NCBI RefSeq assembly: GCF_020037125.1
Contig: NZ_JAIQDG010000049.1
Span: forward strand, 1 to 64,000
Source: Myxococcus sp. RHSTA-1-4
Lineage (GTDB): Bacteria > Myxococcota > Myxococcia > Myxococcales > Myxococcaceae
Direction: 5' to 3'
DNA length: 64,000 bases
Shown: piece after piece, positions 9,629 to 16,936 of the stretch
How positions within the stretch are numbered: position 1 is the first letter of the stretch
How the letters are laid out: each line of letters begins with the position of its first letter
The notes under the pieces: model-generated
What the model saw: only the letters and a program-made list of their open reading frames with translations
Told to the model about the DNA's origin: nothing
Database searches by the model: none
Program-made: the position numbers and the translations under genes

Positions 9629-9661
9629 GGGCTCGCCGGACCTCGCGGGGGGGACAACGGA

Positions 9662-12600
9662 CTAAAGGTAGCCGACCTTGCGCGCCTTGGACGCGCCTGC
9701 GGCCGGCATCGGGGTGGGCGTCACGGCGGCCGCGGGGGCGGCACCCGCCTTCACGCCATTCGCGTGGGTGGGGAGCGGGTCGTCCTCCGGCTCCACGGAA
9801 GCGGACAGGCGGGACACCTGCGCCGCCACGTCGCGGTACTTCGCGTCCGTCCCGGCCACGCGCTGGTAGTGGAAGAGCGCCTTGCCCGGCTCGCCCAGCG
9901 CCTCGTAGGCCGCCGCCAGCTCGAAGCCGAGCGCCTTGGTCTGCTCGGCCGTGGCCTGCGTGCTGCCCAGCCCCTCGCGGAAGGCCGCAACCGCCGCCGC
10001 GGCGTCGCCGCGCTGGAGCTGGAGCATGCCCGTCATGGTGAGGCAGTCCAGCTCGCGCTTCGTGCCCATGCAGCCCTGGCGGGCCACGTCGAACTCGTGG
10101 AGCGCGTCGTCCAGCAGGCCCATTTCCTTGTAGGCGATGCCGAGGTCGTAGTGCGTGTCCACGTCCTCGGGCTTCACCACCTTGGCCAGGCCCTTCTTGA
10201 ACTCGGAGAAGACCTCCTCCACCGAGTACTGGAAGTCCTCCTCCGCCGCGGGCGAGGACGCCGGGTCGTCGCTCAGGTTGTCGATTTCCCCGGCCAGCTC
10301 CGCCGCCAGGTCGAACGCGTCACGCTCGCCGGCCGCATCCGCGTCCACCACGGGCTGCACGGACGGCACGGCCACCGGCTCCGCGGGCTCGGCCTCCGCG
10401 GCCTCGCCACCACCACCGGCCTCCAGCGCCTCCAGGCGCTCCATCAGCTCGGCGGCGCGCGCGTGGCCCGGGAAGGCAATCATCACCGTCTCGAGGATTT
10501 CGCGCGCCTCCTCCAGCAGGCCCTGGTCGAGGAAGAACGACGCCTCGTCGCACTCCTCCGACGCCGGCTCCTCCTCGGGCGCGGCCTCGGCGGCAGGCGC
10601 CTCCTCGGGCTCCTCCACCGGCGCGGCGGCGGGCTCGGGCTCCGCCTCCACGGCGGGCTCGTCGTCCGCGAGCGCCACGACGGCGTGCGAGGCGGTGGGC
10701 TCCTCGTACTCCAGCGGGTCGCCCAGGGCGGTGACCTCGGCCTCGGGCTCCTCCTCCACCAGCATGGAGGCATCCAGCGGGGCCAGCCCCACGCGCGTGG
10801 GCATGTCGTCCACGTCCAGCGGCGGAGCCTCGTACTCCAGCGAGGTCGCGGGCTCGTCCTCGAGCGCGGGCACCTCGTGGGTGTCCGGCGCGGCCTCCTG
10901 CAGCAGCGCCCGCGTGGGCGCGCGAATCATCGTGGGCGGCGGCGCGTCCTCGTCCCCGAGCGACAGCGTCTCCATGGACGTGGCCGTGGCCTCGTCCACC
11001 AGCGTCTCGTCCTCCAGCGAGTAGGCCGCCGTGTCCTCCGGCGCCACCAGCGGCTCGTCGTCCGCCAGCCCCAGGCCGGGCTCGTCCGTCAGCACCAGCC
11101 CGTCGTCCTCGGCCACCAGCGTCTCGTCCGACAGCGACGCCGCCGCCAGGTCCTCCGGCGCGGGCGTGCTGTCGTACACGTCGTGCTCACCGGAGGTGAT
11201 GGCCTCGCCGACCAGCGCCTCCTCGCTGACGACGGCCGCGTCGCCGTCCTCGTCGATGACCTCGTCCGAGTCGCTGGAGGGCAGCGTGGTCAGCGCCAGC
11301 TCGTCCCCCGGCGGGTGCAGGAGCGCGTCCTCGGGCGGAGGGGCGACGAGGATTTCGTCGTCGCTGGAGTCCACCAGGATGGCGTCCTCCCCCACCGACT
11401 CCACCACCGCCACCGTCGGCGCCGCGACCACCGGGCCGTCCACGCGCAGCACGGACAGGAACGCCGGCACCTCGGGGTGCGCCGGGTTCTCCTGGAGGAT
11501 GGTGGCCAGGTACGGCTGCGCGCGCTGCGAGTCCGCCGCGCGCGTGCACAGCCGCAGCACGTTCAGCAGCTGCTCCGACGCCTGGGCCGCGTTCCCGGAC
11601 GCGACGTAGATCTGGTACGCCTTCTCATGGGCGTCCAGGTTCTCCGGGTCCACCGAGAAGACCTTGCGCAGGTGCTCCAGCGCTTTGTCGTGGAGCCCGT
11701 ACTTCACATAGACGTCCGTCTCCGTGAGCAGCTTGGAGAGCTGCTCGCGGCCCATGCCGCCCTGGGGCGCCGCCGGAGCGGGCGGGGGCGCGGGGGGCGC
11801 GGGCTGGACGGGCGTGGCGTGGGTGGGCGCGGGCTGCTGGAACGCGGGCTGCGGACCGCTCCTCGATGTGGGCGGAGGTTGCGGGGCCGCCGGAGCGGGC
11901 TGCTGGAAGGCCGCCGGAGCCGGAGCGGGCGCGCGGCGCGCGAGCAGGTCCGGGTCCTGCGGGTCCAGCACTTCAATCTGCGTCCAGACGGCCTCGGCCT
12001 CGGTGAGACGGCCGCGCTCCTGGTGGATCTTCGCCAGCTCCTTGTAGACGGACACCGTCTTGGAGGTCTGCCCCAGCCCCTGGAACGCCTGGGCCAGCAG
12101 CGTGAGCGTCTCCACGTCGCGGCCGTCCGCCTTGAAGCACACCTGCAGCTTCGCCAGCGCGCGCTTCTGGTCGCCGCGCTGCAGGTAGGAGACCGCCAGC
12201 TCCTTGGCCAGCGGGAGGTTGTCCGGCTCCAGCGAGGACAGGCGCTCCGCGACACGGAGCCAGTCGTCCGCGCGGGCATTGCGCTTGAGGTACTCGGCGG
12301 CCCGCTTGAACTCCTGGGCGGCCTCGCGCGCCATTCCCTCGCGCGCGTACAGCTCGGCCAGCTTGATCTTCGACGCCACGTTCTCGGGGTCGAGATCCAC
12401 CATCTTCTTCAAGGTATCGAGCGACGCCTTGGTGTCGCCGGCCTTGTCGTAGTGGTTGGCGACAATCTGGAAGTAGGCCATCGCCTCGGACATCAGTCCG
12501 AGCTGCTGGTGCAACTCCGCCAGCTTGAGGTTCACCTCCAGCAGGTTCGGATTGAGCTTGAGGACCTGCTTGTAGAGGGCGACCGCCTTGAGGAAGAAGC

Positions 12601-12811
12601 CGTCGGAGGAGTAGCTCTCCGCGACCTTGGTGAAGAAGTGCGCCGCCTGCGCGTTGTCGTTCTTCTTCTGGTACAGCTCCCCCATCTTCTGGAGGACCCG
12701 GATGTCCTTCGGATCGACCTCCAGGACCTTCTGGTACTCCTTGATGGCCTTGTCGTAGGCGCCCTTCGCGACGAGCTTCGCGGCGGCTTCGATGATCTTG
12801 TTCTTGTCCAT
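9662..12811 (-). CDS. sgmX: SgmX, TPR protein coupling MglA to type IV pilus formation
   Basis: 1049 residues. An N-terminal array of tetratricopeptide repeats (about residues 1-295) is followed by a Pro/Ala-rich linker and further TPRs (about 350-465). A long acidic disordered region rich in E, D, P and A runs to about 750. More TPRs end the protein (about 750-800 and 880-1010). In M. xanthus the TPR protein SgmX (MXAN_5766), encoded at this place next to accC-accB-efp-pilQ, is recruited by MglA-GTP to the leading pole and is needed for pilus formation. Its C-terminal TPRs bind MglA. The name is given from architecture plus conserved neighbourhood. The gene heads a unit with the AAA ATPase, tamB and tamA. 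Confidence 0.8.
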   Translation of the reverse strand: MDKNKIIEAAAKLVAKGAYDKAIKEYQKVLEVDPKDIRVLQKMGELYQKKNDNAQAAHFFTKVAESYSSDGFFLKAVALYKQVLKLNPNLLEVNLKLAELHQQLGLMSEAMAYFQIVANHYDKAGDTKASLDTLKKMVDLDPENVASKIKLAELYAREGMAREAAQEFKRAAEYLKRNARADDWLRVAERLSSLEPDNLPLAKELAVSYLQRGDQKRALAKLQVCFKADGRDVETLTLLAQAFQGLGQTSKTVSVYKELAKIHQERGRLTEAEAVWTQIEVLDPQDPDLLARRAPAPAPAAFQQPAPAAPQPPPTSRSGPQPAFQQPAPTHATPVQPAPPAPPPAPAAPQGGMGREQLSKLLTETDVYVKYGLHDKALEHLRKVFSVDPENLDAHEKAYQIYVASGNAAQASEQLLNVLRLCTRAADSQRAQPYLATILQENPAHPEVPAFLSVLRVDGPVVAAPTVAVVESVGEDAILVDSSDDEILVAPPPEDALLHPPGDELALTTLPSSDSDEVIDEDGDAAVVSEEALVGEAITSGEHDVYDSTPAPEDLAAASLSDETLVAEDDGLVLTDEPGLGLADDEPLVAPEDTAAYSLEDETLVDEATATSMETLSLGDEDAPPPTMIRAPTRALLQEAAPDTHEVPALEDEPATSLEYEAPPLDVDDMPTRVGLAPLDASMLVEEEPEAEVTALGDPLEYEEPTASHAVVALADDEPAVEAEPEPAAAPVEEPEEAPAAEAAPEEEPASEECDEASFFLDQGLLEEAREILETVMIAFPGHARAAELMERLEALEAGGGGEAAEAEPAEPVAVPSVQPVVDADAAGERDAFDLAAELAGEIDNLSDDPASSPAAEEDFQYSVEEVFSEFKKGLAKVVKPEDVDTHYDLGIAYKEMGLLDDALHEFDVARQGCMGTKRELDCLTMTGMLQLQRGDAAAAVAAFREGLGSTQATAEQTKALGFELAAAYEALGEPGKALFHYQRVAGTDAKYRDVAAQVSRLSASVEPEDDPLPTHANGVKAGAAPAAAVTPTPMPAAGASKARKVGYL

Positions 12812-12884
12812 CGAGCGGTGGGCTTCTTCCAGCAGGCCGAAACCCCTTGAACTACGCGGGGTTCCATCCTCAATAGCGGGGAGT

Positions 12885-12910
12885 GTCGGAGGCTAACGGA
12901 AAGCTCCGAC
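12885..12910. repeat. Inverted repeat overlapping the candidate sgmX promoter
   Basis: Perfect 7-bp arms GTCGGAG (12885-12891) and CTCCGAC (12904-12910) are separated by 12 nt. The arms flank the candidate -10 box and part of the spacer, the usual place for a repressor operator. It could also form an RNA hairpin if transcription starts further upstream. Confidence 0.45.
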
Positions 12911-12919
12911 GCGGGTCAA
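12890..12919 (-). promoter_or_regulatory. Candidate sigma70-type promoter of sgmX
   Basis: Minus-strand TTGACC (12914-12919) and TAGCCT (12890-12895) are 18 nt apart, giving a leader of roughly 70 nt before the sgmX ATG. The -35 box is good and the -10 box weak. It is the best promoter-like element in the 193-nt gap between accC and sgmX. Confidence 0.35.
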
Positions 12920-12964
12920 GAAACAGCCCGGCTCCCCCCGGTGCCAGATCACCTGCTCGCGCGC

Positions 12965-12985
12965 TCTCCCCACAGGCGGGGGAGA
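12965..12985 (-). terminator. accC: Possible terminator hairpin after accC
   Basis: Perfect 7-bp arms (TCTCCCC / GGGGAGA) with a 7-nt loop lie about 20 nt beyond the accC stop. No T-run follows, so it may be a weak or Rho-assisted terminator or only a stable 3' hairpin. Confidence 0.35.
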
Positions 12986-13004
12986 CGCGGTAGGTGGACG
13001 TACG

Positions 13005-14390
13005 CTACGGCGTCTCTTCAACGGCCTTCTTCAGCCGGCGGTGTCCCGTCTCGCTCGCCAGGAGGCGCTCCACGAAGCGGGTGTCGTACTGGCCTTCCTG
13101 GAAGGACTCGTCGGCCAGCGCCGCGCGGTGGAAGGGGATGTTGGTGCGGATGCCCTCCACCACGTACTCGCCCAGCGCCCGCTGCATGCGGCGGATGGCC
13201 GTGTCGCGGTCCTCCGCGTGGACGATGAGCTTGGCCAGGAGGCTGTCGTAGTACGGCAGCACCGTGTAGTTCTCGTACGCCGCCGAGTCCACGCGCACGC
13301 CGTAGCCACCCGGCACGCTGTAGCCGGTAATCTTCCCCGGCCATGGGGCGAAGGTAATCGGGTCCTCCGCGTTCACCCGGCACTCAATCGCGTGGCCGCG
13401 AATCTGGATGTCCTCCTGCTTGAAGCGCAGGGGGTGGCCGTAGGCCATGCGGATCTGCTCGCTCACCAGGTCCACGCCGGTGACGAGCTCCGTCACCGGG
13501 TGCTCCACCTGGATGCGCGTGTTCATCTCCATGAAGTAGAACTCGCCGCGCTCATCGAGCAGGTACTCGATGGTGCCCACGTTGTTGTAGGCGAGCTTCT
13601 TCATCGCCTGCACGGACACCTCGCCCATGCGCTTGCGCAGCTCGGGCGTGAGCGCGGGGGACGGGCTCTCCTCGATGAGCTTCTGGTGCCGGCGCTGCAC
13701 CGAGCACTCGCGCTCGTTGAGGTGGATGATGTTGCCGTGCTCGTCCGCGACAATCTGGATTTCGATGTGGCGCGGCTTCTCCACGTACCGCTCGATGTAG
13801 AGGTCGCCGTTGGCGAAGGAGGCAATGGCCTCCGCCTGCGCGGTGGAGAACGCCTGGGCCAGCGCGCCCGGCTCGCGGACAATCTTCATCCCCTTGCCGC
13901 CGCCGCCGGCGGCCGCCTTGAGGATGACGGGGAAGCCAATCTCCTTGGCGAAGGCCTCCGCCTCGCGAGGGTCCTTCACCGTCCCCGGGCTGCCGGGCAG
14001 CAGCGGAAGGCCCGCCTCGCGCGCCGCCTGCCGCGCCCGCACCTTGTTGCCCATCAGCCGGAGCATCTCCGGCCGCGGGCCGATGAAGCGGATCTTGCAG
14101 TTCTCGCACACCTCCGCGAACTCGGCGTTCTCCGACAGGAAGCCGTAGCCCGGGTGGATGGCGTCCGCACGGGTGATTTCCGCCGCGGAGAGCAGCTGCG
14201 GGATGTTGAGGTAGCTCTCCTTGGACGCCGGCGGGCCGATGCACACCGCCTCGTCGGCGAAGCGCACGTGCAGCGCGTTGGCGTCCGCCGTGGAGTGCAC
14301 CGCCACCGTGGCGATGCCCAGCTCACGGCAGGCGCGGATGACCCGCAGGGCAATCTCCCCGCGGTTGGCGATCAGCACCTTCTTGAACAC
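13005..14390 (-). CDS. accC: Biotin carboxylase subunit of acetyl-CoA carboxylase
   Basis: 461 residues. It carries the family start FKKVLIANRGEIALRVIRA, the HPGYGFLSEN motif, the ATP-grasp glycine loop GGGGKGM (about 162-168), and the MNTRIQVEHPVTE catalytic block further on. It carboxylates biotin on the carrier protein AccB with ATP and bicarbonate, the first step of malonyl-CoA formation. The start codon is GTG (14388-14390) with GGAG about 8 nt upstream. It follows accB by 70 nt. The carboxyltransferase subunits are not in this window. The efp-accB-accC order is conserved in many bacteria. Confidence 0.95.
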   Translation of the reverse strand: MFKKVLIANRGEIALRVIRACRELGIATVAVHSTADANALHVRFADEAVCIGPPASKESYLNIPQLLSAAEITRADAIHPGYGFLSENAEFAEVCENCKIRFIGPRPEMLRLMGNKVRARQAAREAGLPLLPGSPGTVKDPREAEAFAKEIGFPVILKAAAGGGGKGMKIVREPGALAQAFSTAQAEAIASFANGDLYIERYVEKPRHIEIQIVADEHGNIIHLNERECSVQRRHQKLIEESPSPALTPELRKRMGEVSVQAMKKLAYNNVGTIEYLLDERGEFYFMEMNTRIQVEHPVTELVTGVDLVSEQIRMAYGHPLRFKQEDIQIRGHAIECRVNAEDPITFAPWPGKITGYSVPGGYGVRVDSAAYENYTVLPYYDSLLAKLIVHAEDRDTAIRRMQRALGEYVVEGIRTNIPFHRAALADESFQEGQYDTRFVERLLASETGHRRLKKAVEETP

Positions 14391-14460
14391 GGGGATGTCT
14401 CCGTCAGGGGCCGTCTCGAGGAGCGCTCCACCCGCGCCAGGCGGGCGGAGCGCCGGACTC

Positions 14461-15054
14461 TCAGGCCGGCTCGATGCGGAACAGCGCCTGGCCGAACTCC
14501 ACCGGGCGGCCGTTCTCCACGAGGATCTCCGCCACGCGGCCGGTCACCTCGGACTCGATTTCGTTCATCAGCTTCATCGCTTCGATGATGCAGAGCACCT
14601 GGCCCTTCTTCACCACCGTGCCCACGTCGACGAACGGGGGCTGATCCGGTGCCGGCGTCCGGTAGAACGTGCCCACGAAGGGGCTCGTCACCATGTGGCC
14701 GGGCTTCTCCGCGGCCGGCGCGGGAGCAGCGGCCGCCGCGGCCGGAGCCGGAGCGGGCGCCGCCGCGCGGGGCGCCGCGGGGGCGGTGTACTCCACGCCG
14801 GGGCTGACGGCCACGGGGGCCGGCGCCGCGTGGTGGACGATGGTGGTCTCCGGGCCGTGGCCGCGGCGGATGAAGAGCTTCTCCTCACCGCGCTTCCACA
14901 CCAGCCTCGTCACCTCCGAGGCCTCCAGGATCTCCACGATCTGCCGCAGGGCATCCACGTCCAGGGACGTGTTGCCCGCGTCGCGCGCGCCACCAGAGGC
15001 GGCCGGCGTGCCCGCGGGCACGTCCGCCCGGGTCGACTTGCGCTTCGTTGCCAT
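14461..15054 (-). CDS. accB: Biotin carboxyl carrier protein of acetyl-CoA carboxylase
   Basis: 197 residues, ATG at 15054 behind GGAGGGG. The N-terminal half binds AccC, and a flexible Ala/Pro linker lies at about residues 76-118. The C-terminal biotinyl domain has the prokaryotic thumb loop SPFVGTFYRTPAP and the biotinylation motif EAMKLMN, with the acceptor lysine at about position 161. It carries carboxybiotin between biotin carboxylase and carboxyltransferase. It lies 40 nt after efp and is read together with accC. The N-terminal extension rich in K, R, G and A is longer than in E. coli, where the whole protein has about 156 residues. Confidence 0.95.
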   Translation of the reverse strand: MATKRKSTRADVPAGTPAASGGARDAGNTSLDVDALRQIVEILEASEVTRLVWKRGEEKLFIRRGHGPETTIVHHAAPAPVAVSPGVEYTAPAAPRAAAPAPAPAAAAAAPAPAAEKPGHMVTSPFVGTFYRTPAPDQPPFVDVGTVVKKGQVLCIIEAMKLMNEIESEVTGRVAEILVENGRPVEFGQALFRIEPA

Positions 15055-15094
15055 ACTCGCGTCCCCTCCCTCGGAAATCGCCGCTGAGACCGGG

Positions 15095-15673
15095 TCAGCC
15101 CGCGGTGGCCACGCGCGTCAGGTACTTGCCGTCACGCGTGTCGATCTTGAGCACGTCGCCCTCGTTGATGAAGAGCGGAACGTTGACGGTGTAGCCCGTC
15201 TCCAGCGTGGCCGGCTTCAGGGCGCCGGACACCGTGTCGCCGCGGATGCCCGGGTCGCACTTGGTGACCTTCAGGTCCACCGAGTTGGGCAGCGTCACGC
15301 CAATGGCCTTGCCGTTGTAGAAGAGCACCGAGACGTTGATGTTCTCCTTCAGGAAGCCCTTCGCCTCGCCGAGCACCTTCTCACCGATGAAGGTCTGCTC
15401 GTAGTTGCGGGTGTCCATGAAGTAGTAGTCGTCGCCCTGGGCGTACAGGTACTGCATGTCCTTCTCTTCGATGTCGGGCTTGCCCACCTTCTCGCCGGAC
15501 TTCAGCGTGGGCTGGAGCACGCGTCCGGTCAGCAGGCTGCGGATCGTGGTGCGCACGAAGGCGGAGCCCTTGCCGGGCTTGACGTGCTGGAACTCGACGA
15601 TTTCGAACGGCTCGCCGTCGATTTCGATCTTCAGACCCTTGCGGAACTCGGACGTATCAATGACACCGGCCAT
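15095..15673 (-). CDS. efp: Translation elongation factor P
   Basis: 192 residues. EF-P rescues ribosomes stalled at polyproline. The start chosen is ATG at 15673, which gives the canonical N-terminus MAGVIDTSEFRKGLKIEIDG. A further 21 upstream codons (to 15736) are open but not family-like. Domain I ends in the HVKPGKGSAF loop, whose tip lysine (about K35) is the residue modified by EpmA/EpmB in gammaproteobacteria. Domains II and III are complete. Polyproline relief fits this genome: several proteins here have proline runs, including the Omp85 protein, sgmX product, the sedolisin and the Hfq-like protein. First gene of efp-accB-accC. Confidence 0.95.
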   Translation of the reverse strand: MAGVIDTSEFRKGLKIEIDGEPFEIVEFQHVKPGKGSAFVRTTIRSLLTGRVLQPTLKSGEKVGKPDIEEKDMQYLYAQGDDYYFMDTRNYEQTFIGEKVLGEAKGFLKENINVSVLFYNGKAIGVTLPNSVDLKVTKCDPGIRGDTVSGALKPATLETGYTVNVPLFINEGDVLKIDTRDGKYLTRVATAG

Positions 15674-15739
15674 GGGGACCGACTCCTTCACACTCGAAGC
15701 TACGAAAGCTTGAAAAGTCGGGGGTGTGTAGCCCATGCC

Positions 15740-15758
15740 CCCCTTCCATGGGAAGGGG
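15740..15758. repeat. efp: Hairpin in the leader of efp
   Basis: Perfect 8-bp arms CCCCTTCC / GGAAGGGG with a 3-nt loop, about 65-85 nt before the efp start. No T-run follows on the minus strand. It may be a leader structure or the end of the Roadblock transcript. Confidence 0.4.
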
Positions 15759-15776
15759 AAAGGAGCGGCGGGCCGC

Positions 15777-15802
15777 GTCGTCCGGATGACGTCGTCCGGA
15801 TG
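15777..15802. repeat. Tandem direct repeat upstream of efp
   Basis: The 12-mer GTCGTCCGGATG occurs twice, at 15777-15788 and 15791-15802, with a 14-bp period, in the gap between the Roadblock gene and efp. It could be a paired protein-binding site. Nothing else supports this. Confidence 0.4.
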
Positions 15803-15823
15803 CCAGCAATCCAGGGCGCGCGG

Positions 15824-16186
15824 CTAGAGTTCGGCGCGCACCTTGGGAGCCGTCACGCGCAGCACGTAACGGCCCTTGCCGAAGTTGCCGTCCGCGCGAA
15901 GGGCGAGCACCAGGAAGTATTCCGGTGACACCAGCCGCATCAAGGTCAGCACCTTCTCGCTGTTGACACTCACCTCGCTCACCGTGCCCGTCTTGAGGAC
16001 CTCCGCGGCATGACGGAGCTGGGTGAGGAGGTTGGCGTACTCCACCCACGCGCCGCCCAGGTCCAGCTCGGCCGCCTCGTCGCGCTGGAAGGTCTCCACG
16101 GAGATGCCGTCGAAGCCCATCACGCTGCAGGCGAGGGCTCCATCCACCTGGTTGACCACCGACTCGAGGTGCGTGCGGAAGGACAT
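15824..16186 (-). CDS. Roadblock/LC7 domain protein (MglB-like fold)
   Basis: 120 residues, a single Roadblock/LC7 domain: start FRTHLESVVNQVDGALACSVMGFDGISVE, then a central helix and the closing strands EYFLVLALRADGNFGKGRYVL. In myxobacteria Roadblock proteins include MglB, the GTPase-activating partner of the polarity GTPase MglA. This one is shorter than MglB and lacks its C-terminal extension, so it is not mglB itself. It is placed behind pilQ and a lipoprotein gene, on the same strand, and before efp. A regulatory role connecting small GTPases with the pilus is attractive but inferred. No membrane segment or signal peptide. Confidence 0.8.
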   Translation of the reverse strand: MSFRTHLESVVNQVDGALACSVMGFDGISVETFQRDEAAELDLGGAWVEYANLLTQLRHAAEVLKTGTVSEVSVNSEKVLTLMRLVSPEYFLVLALRADGNFGKGRYVLRVTAPKVRAEL

Positions 16187-16241
16187 GGGCTGGGGCTCTT
16201 AGGAGGCGGGCGGGCGGTGGGTCAAGCGTCGCGGGCGGGAA

Positions 16242-16898
16242 TCACGGAGCGGGAGCGTTGGGGTCAACGCACGTCGCCTGGCCGTTCTGCCCGCCGGGCG
16301 TACCACACGGCCCCGTACGGGCGATGACTGTTCCAGTCGGGCAGCTGAAGCCCGACTTGTAGAATTCGATGGGGTAGTTGACTTCGTTCGACTCCACCGA
16401 GCCCCCGTTCGTCGTCTCGCCCACGACCTTCAGGCGGGCGTTGACGAGAACGGACTCCCCCACCCCCAACGAGTCCTGGAGTACCTGGATGGCGCCGGGA
16501 CCGGCCAGGTCGACGACCAGGGTGGTTCCATCGCTGCCGGACTGGACGACGAAGTAGGCGGGATACGACTCACTGGCCAGGCTCAGCCCTTCGCGGTCCT
16601 CGTCGTATTCCACCTCGATTTCCGAAATGTAGATGGCGTTGTCATCCCCGGTGCTGCCCGACACCGGGCGGTCGTTGACCTCGATGGGAGTGTTGACGAG
16701 CGAGGACTGGACGCTGAACCCCATCAGGAAGCGGGAGGAGGTCGAGAGGTCGAGGGAGCCGGAGTAGATCGACGGCCCACCCGTATCCACGACGCATTCG
16801 GCATCCGGGACCCAGGCATTGAAGAGCTGGAGGCCCGGGGTGTTGTCGACACAGCCGGCCATGGCCAGCGCCAGCAGGAGGTAGGAGTTCTTCCACAT
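16242..16898 (-). CDS. Conserved-looking lipoprotein of unknown function downstream of pilQ
   Basis: About 218 residues from the ATG at 16898 (a TTG two codons earlier is possible). The signal sequence SYLLLALAMAGC has its lipobox Cys at about residue 16. The mature domain is beta-rich and acidic, with four cysteines, two of them in the C-terminal GFSCPTGTVIARTGPCGTPGG region. No known family is recognised. It begins 38 nt after the pilQ stop, so it is very probably co-transcribed with pilM-Q. An outer-membrane lipoprotein that helps or stabilises the PilQ secretin would fit, but the sequence is unlike the known pilotin Tgl, which is a TPR protein. Confidence 0.7.
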   Translation of the reverse strand: MWKNSYLLLALAMAGCVDNTPGLQLFNAWVPDAECVVDTGGPSIYSGSLDLSTSSRFLMGFSVQSSLVNTPIEVNDRPVSGSTGDDNAIYISEIEVEYDEDREGLSLASESYPAYFVVQSGSDGTTLVVDLAGPGAIQVLQDSLGVGESVLVNARLKVVGETTNGGSVESNEVNYPIEFYKSGFSCPTGTVIARTGPCGTPGGQNGQATCVDPNAPAP

Positions 16899-16936
16899 AG
16901 GCAAGCAGGCTCCAGTAAGAGAGCGCGGTGGGAGCC

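Noticed and set aside
8843..12850. Plus-strand open frame of 1335 codons opposite the AAA ATPase and sgmX genes
   Set aside because: Shadow of the TPR gene, rich in R, L, V and H; spans the gap between two real genes.
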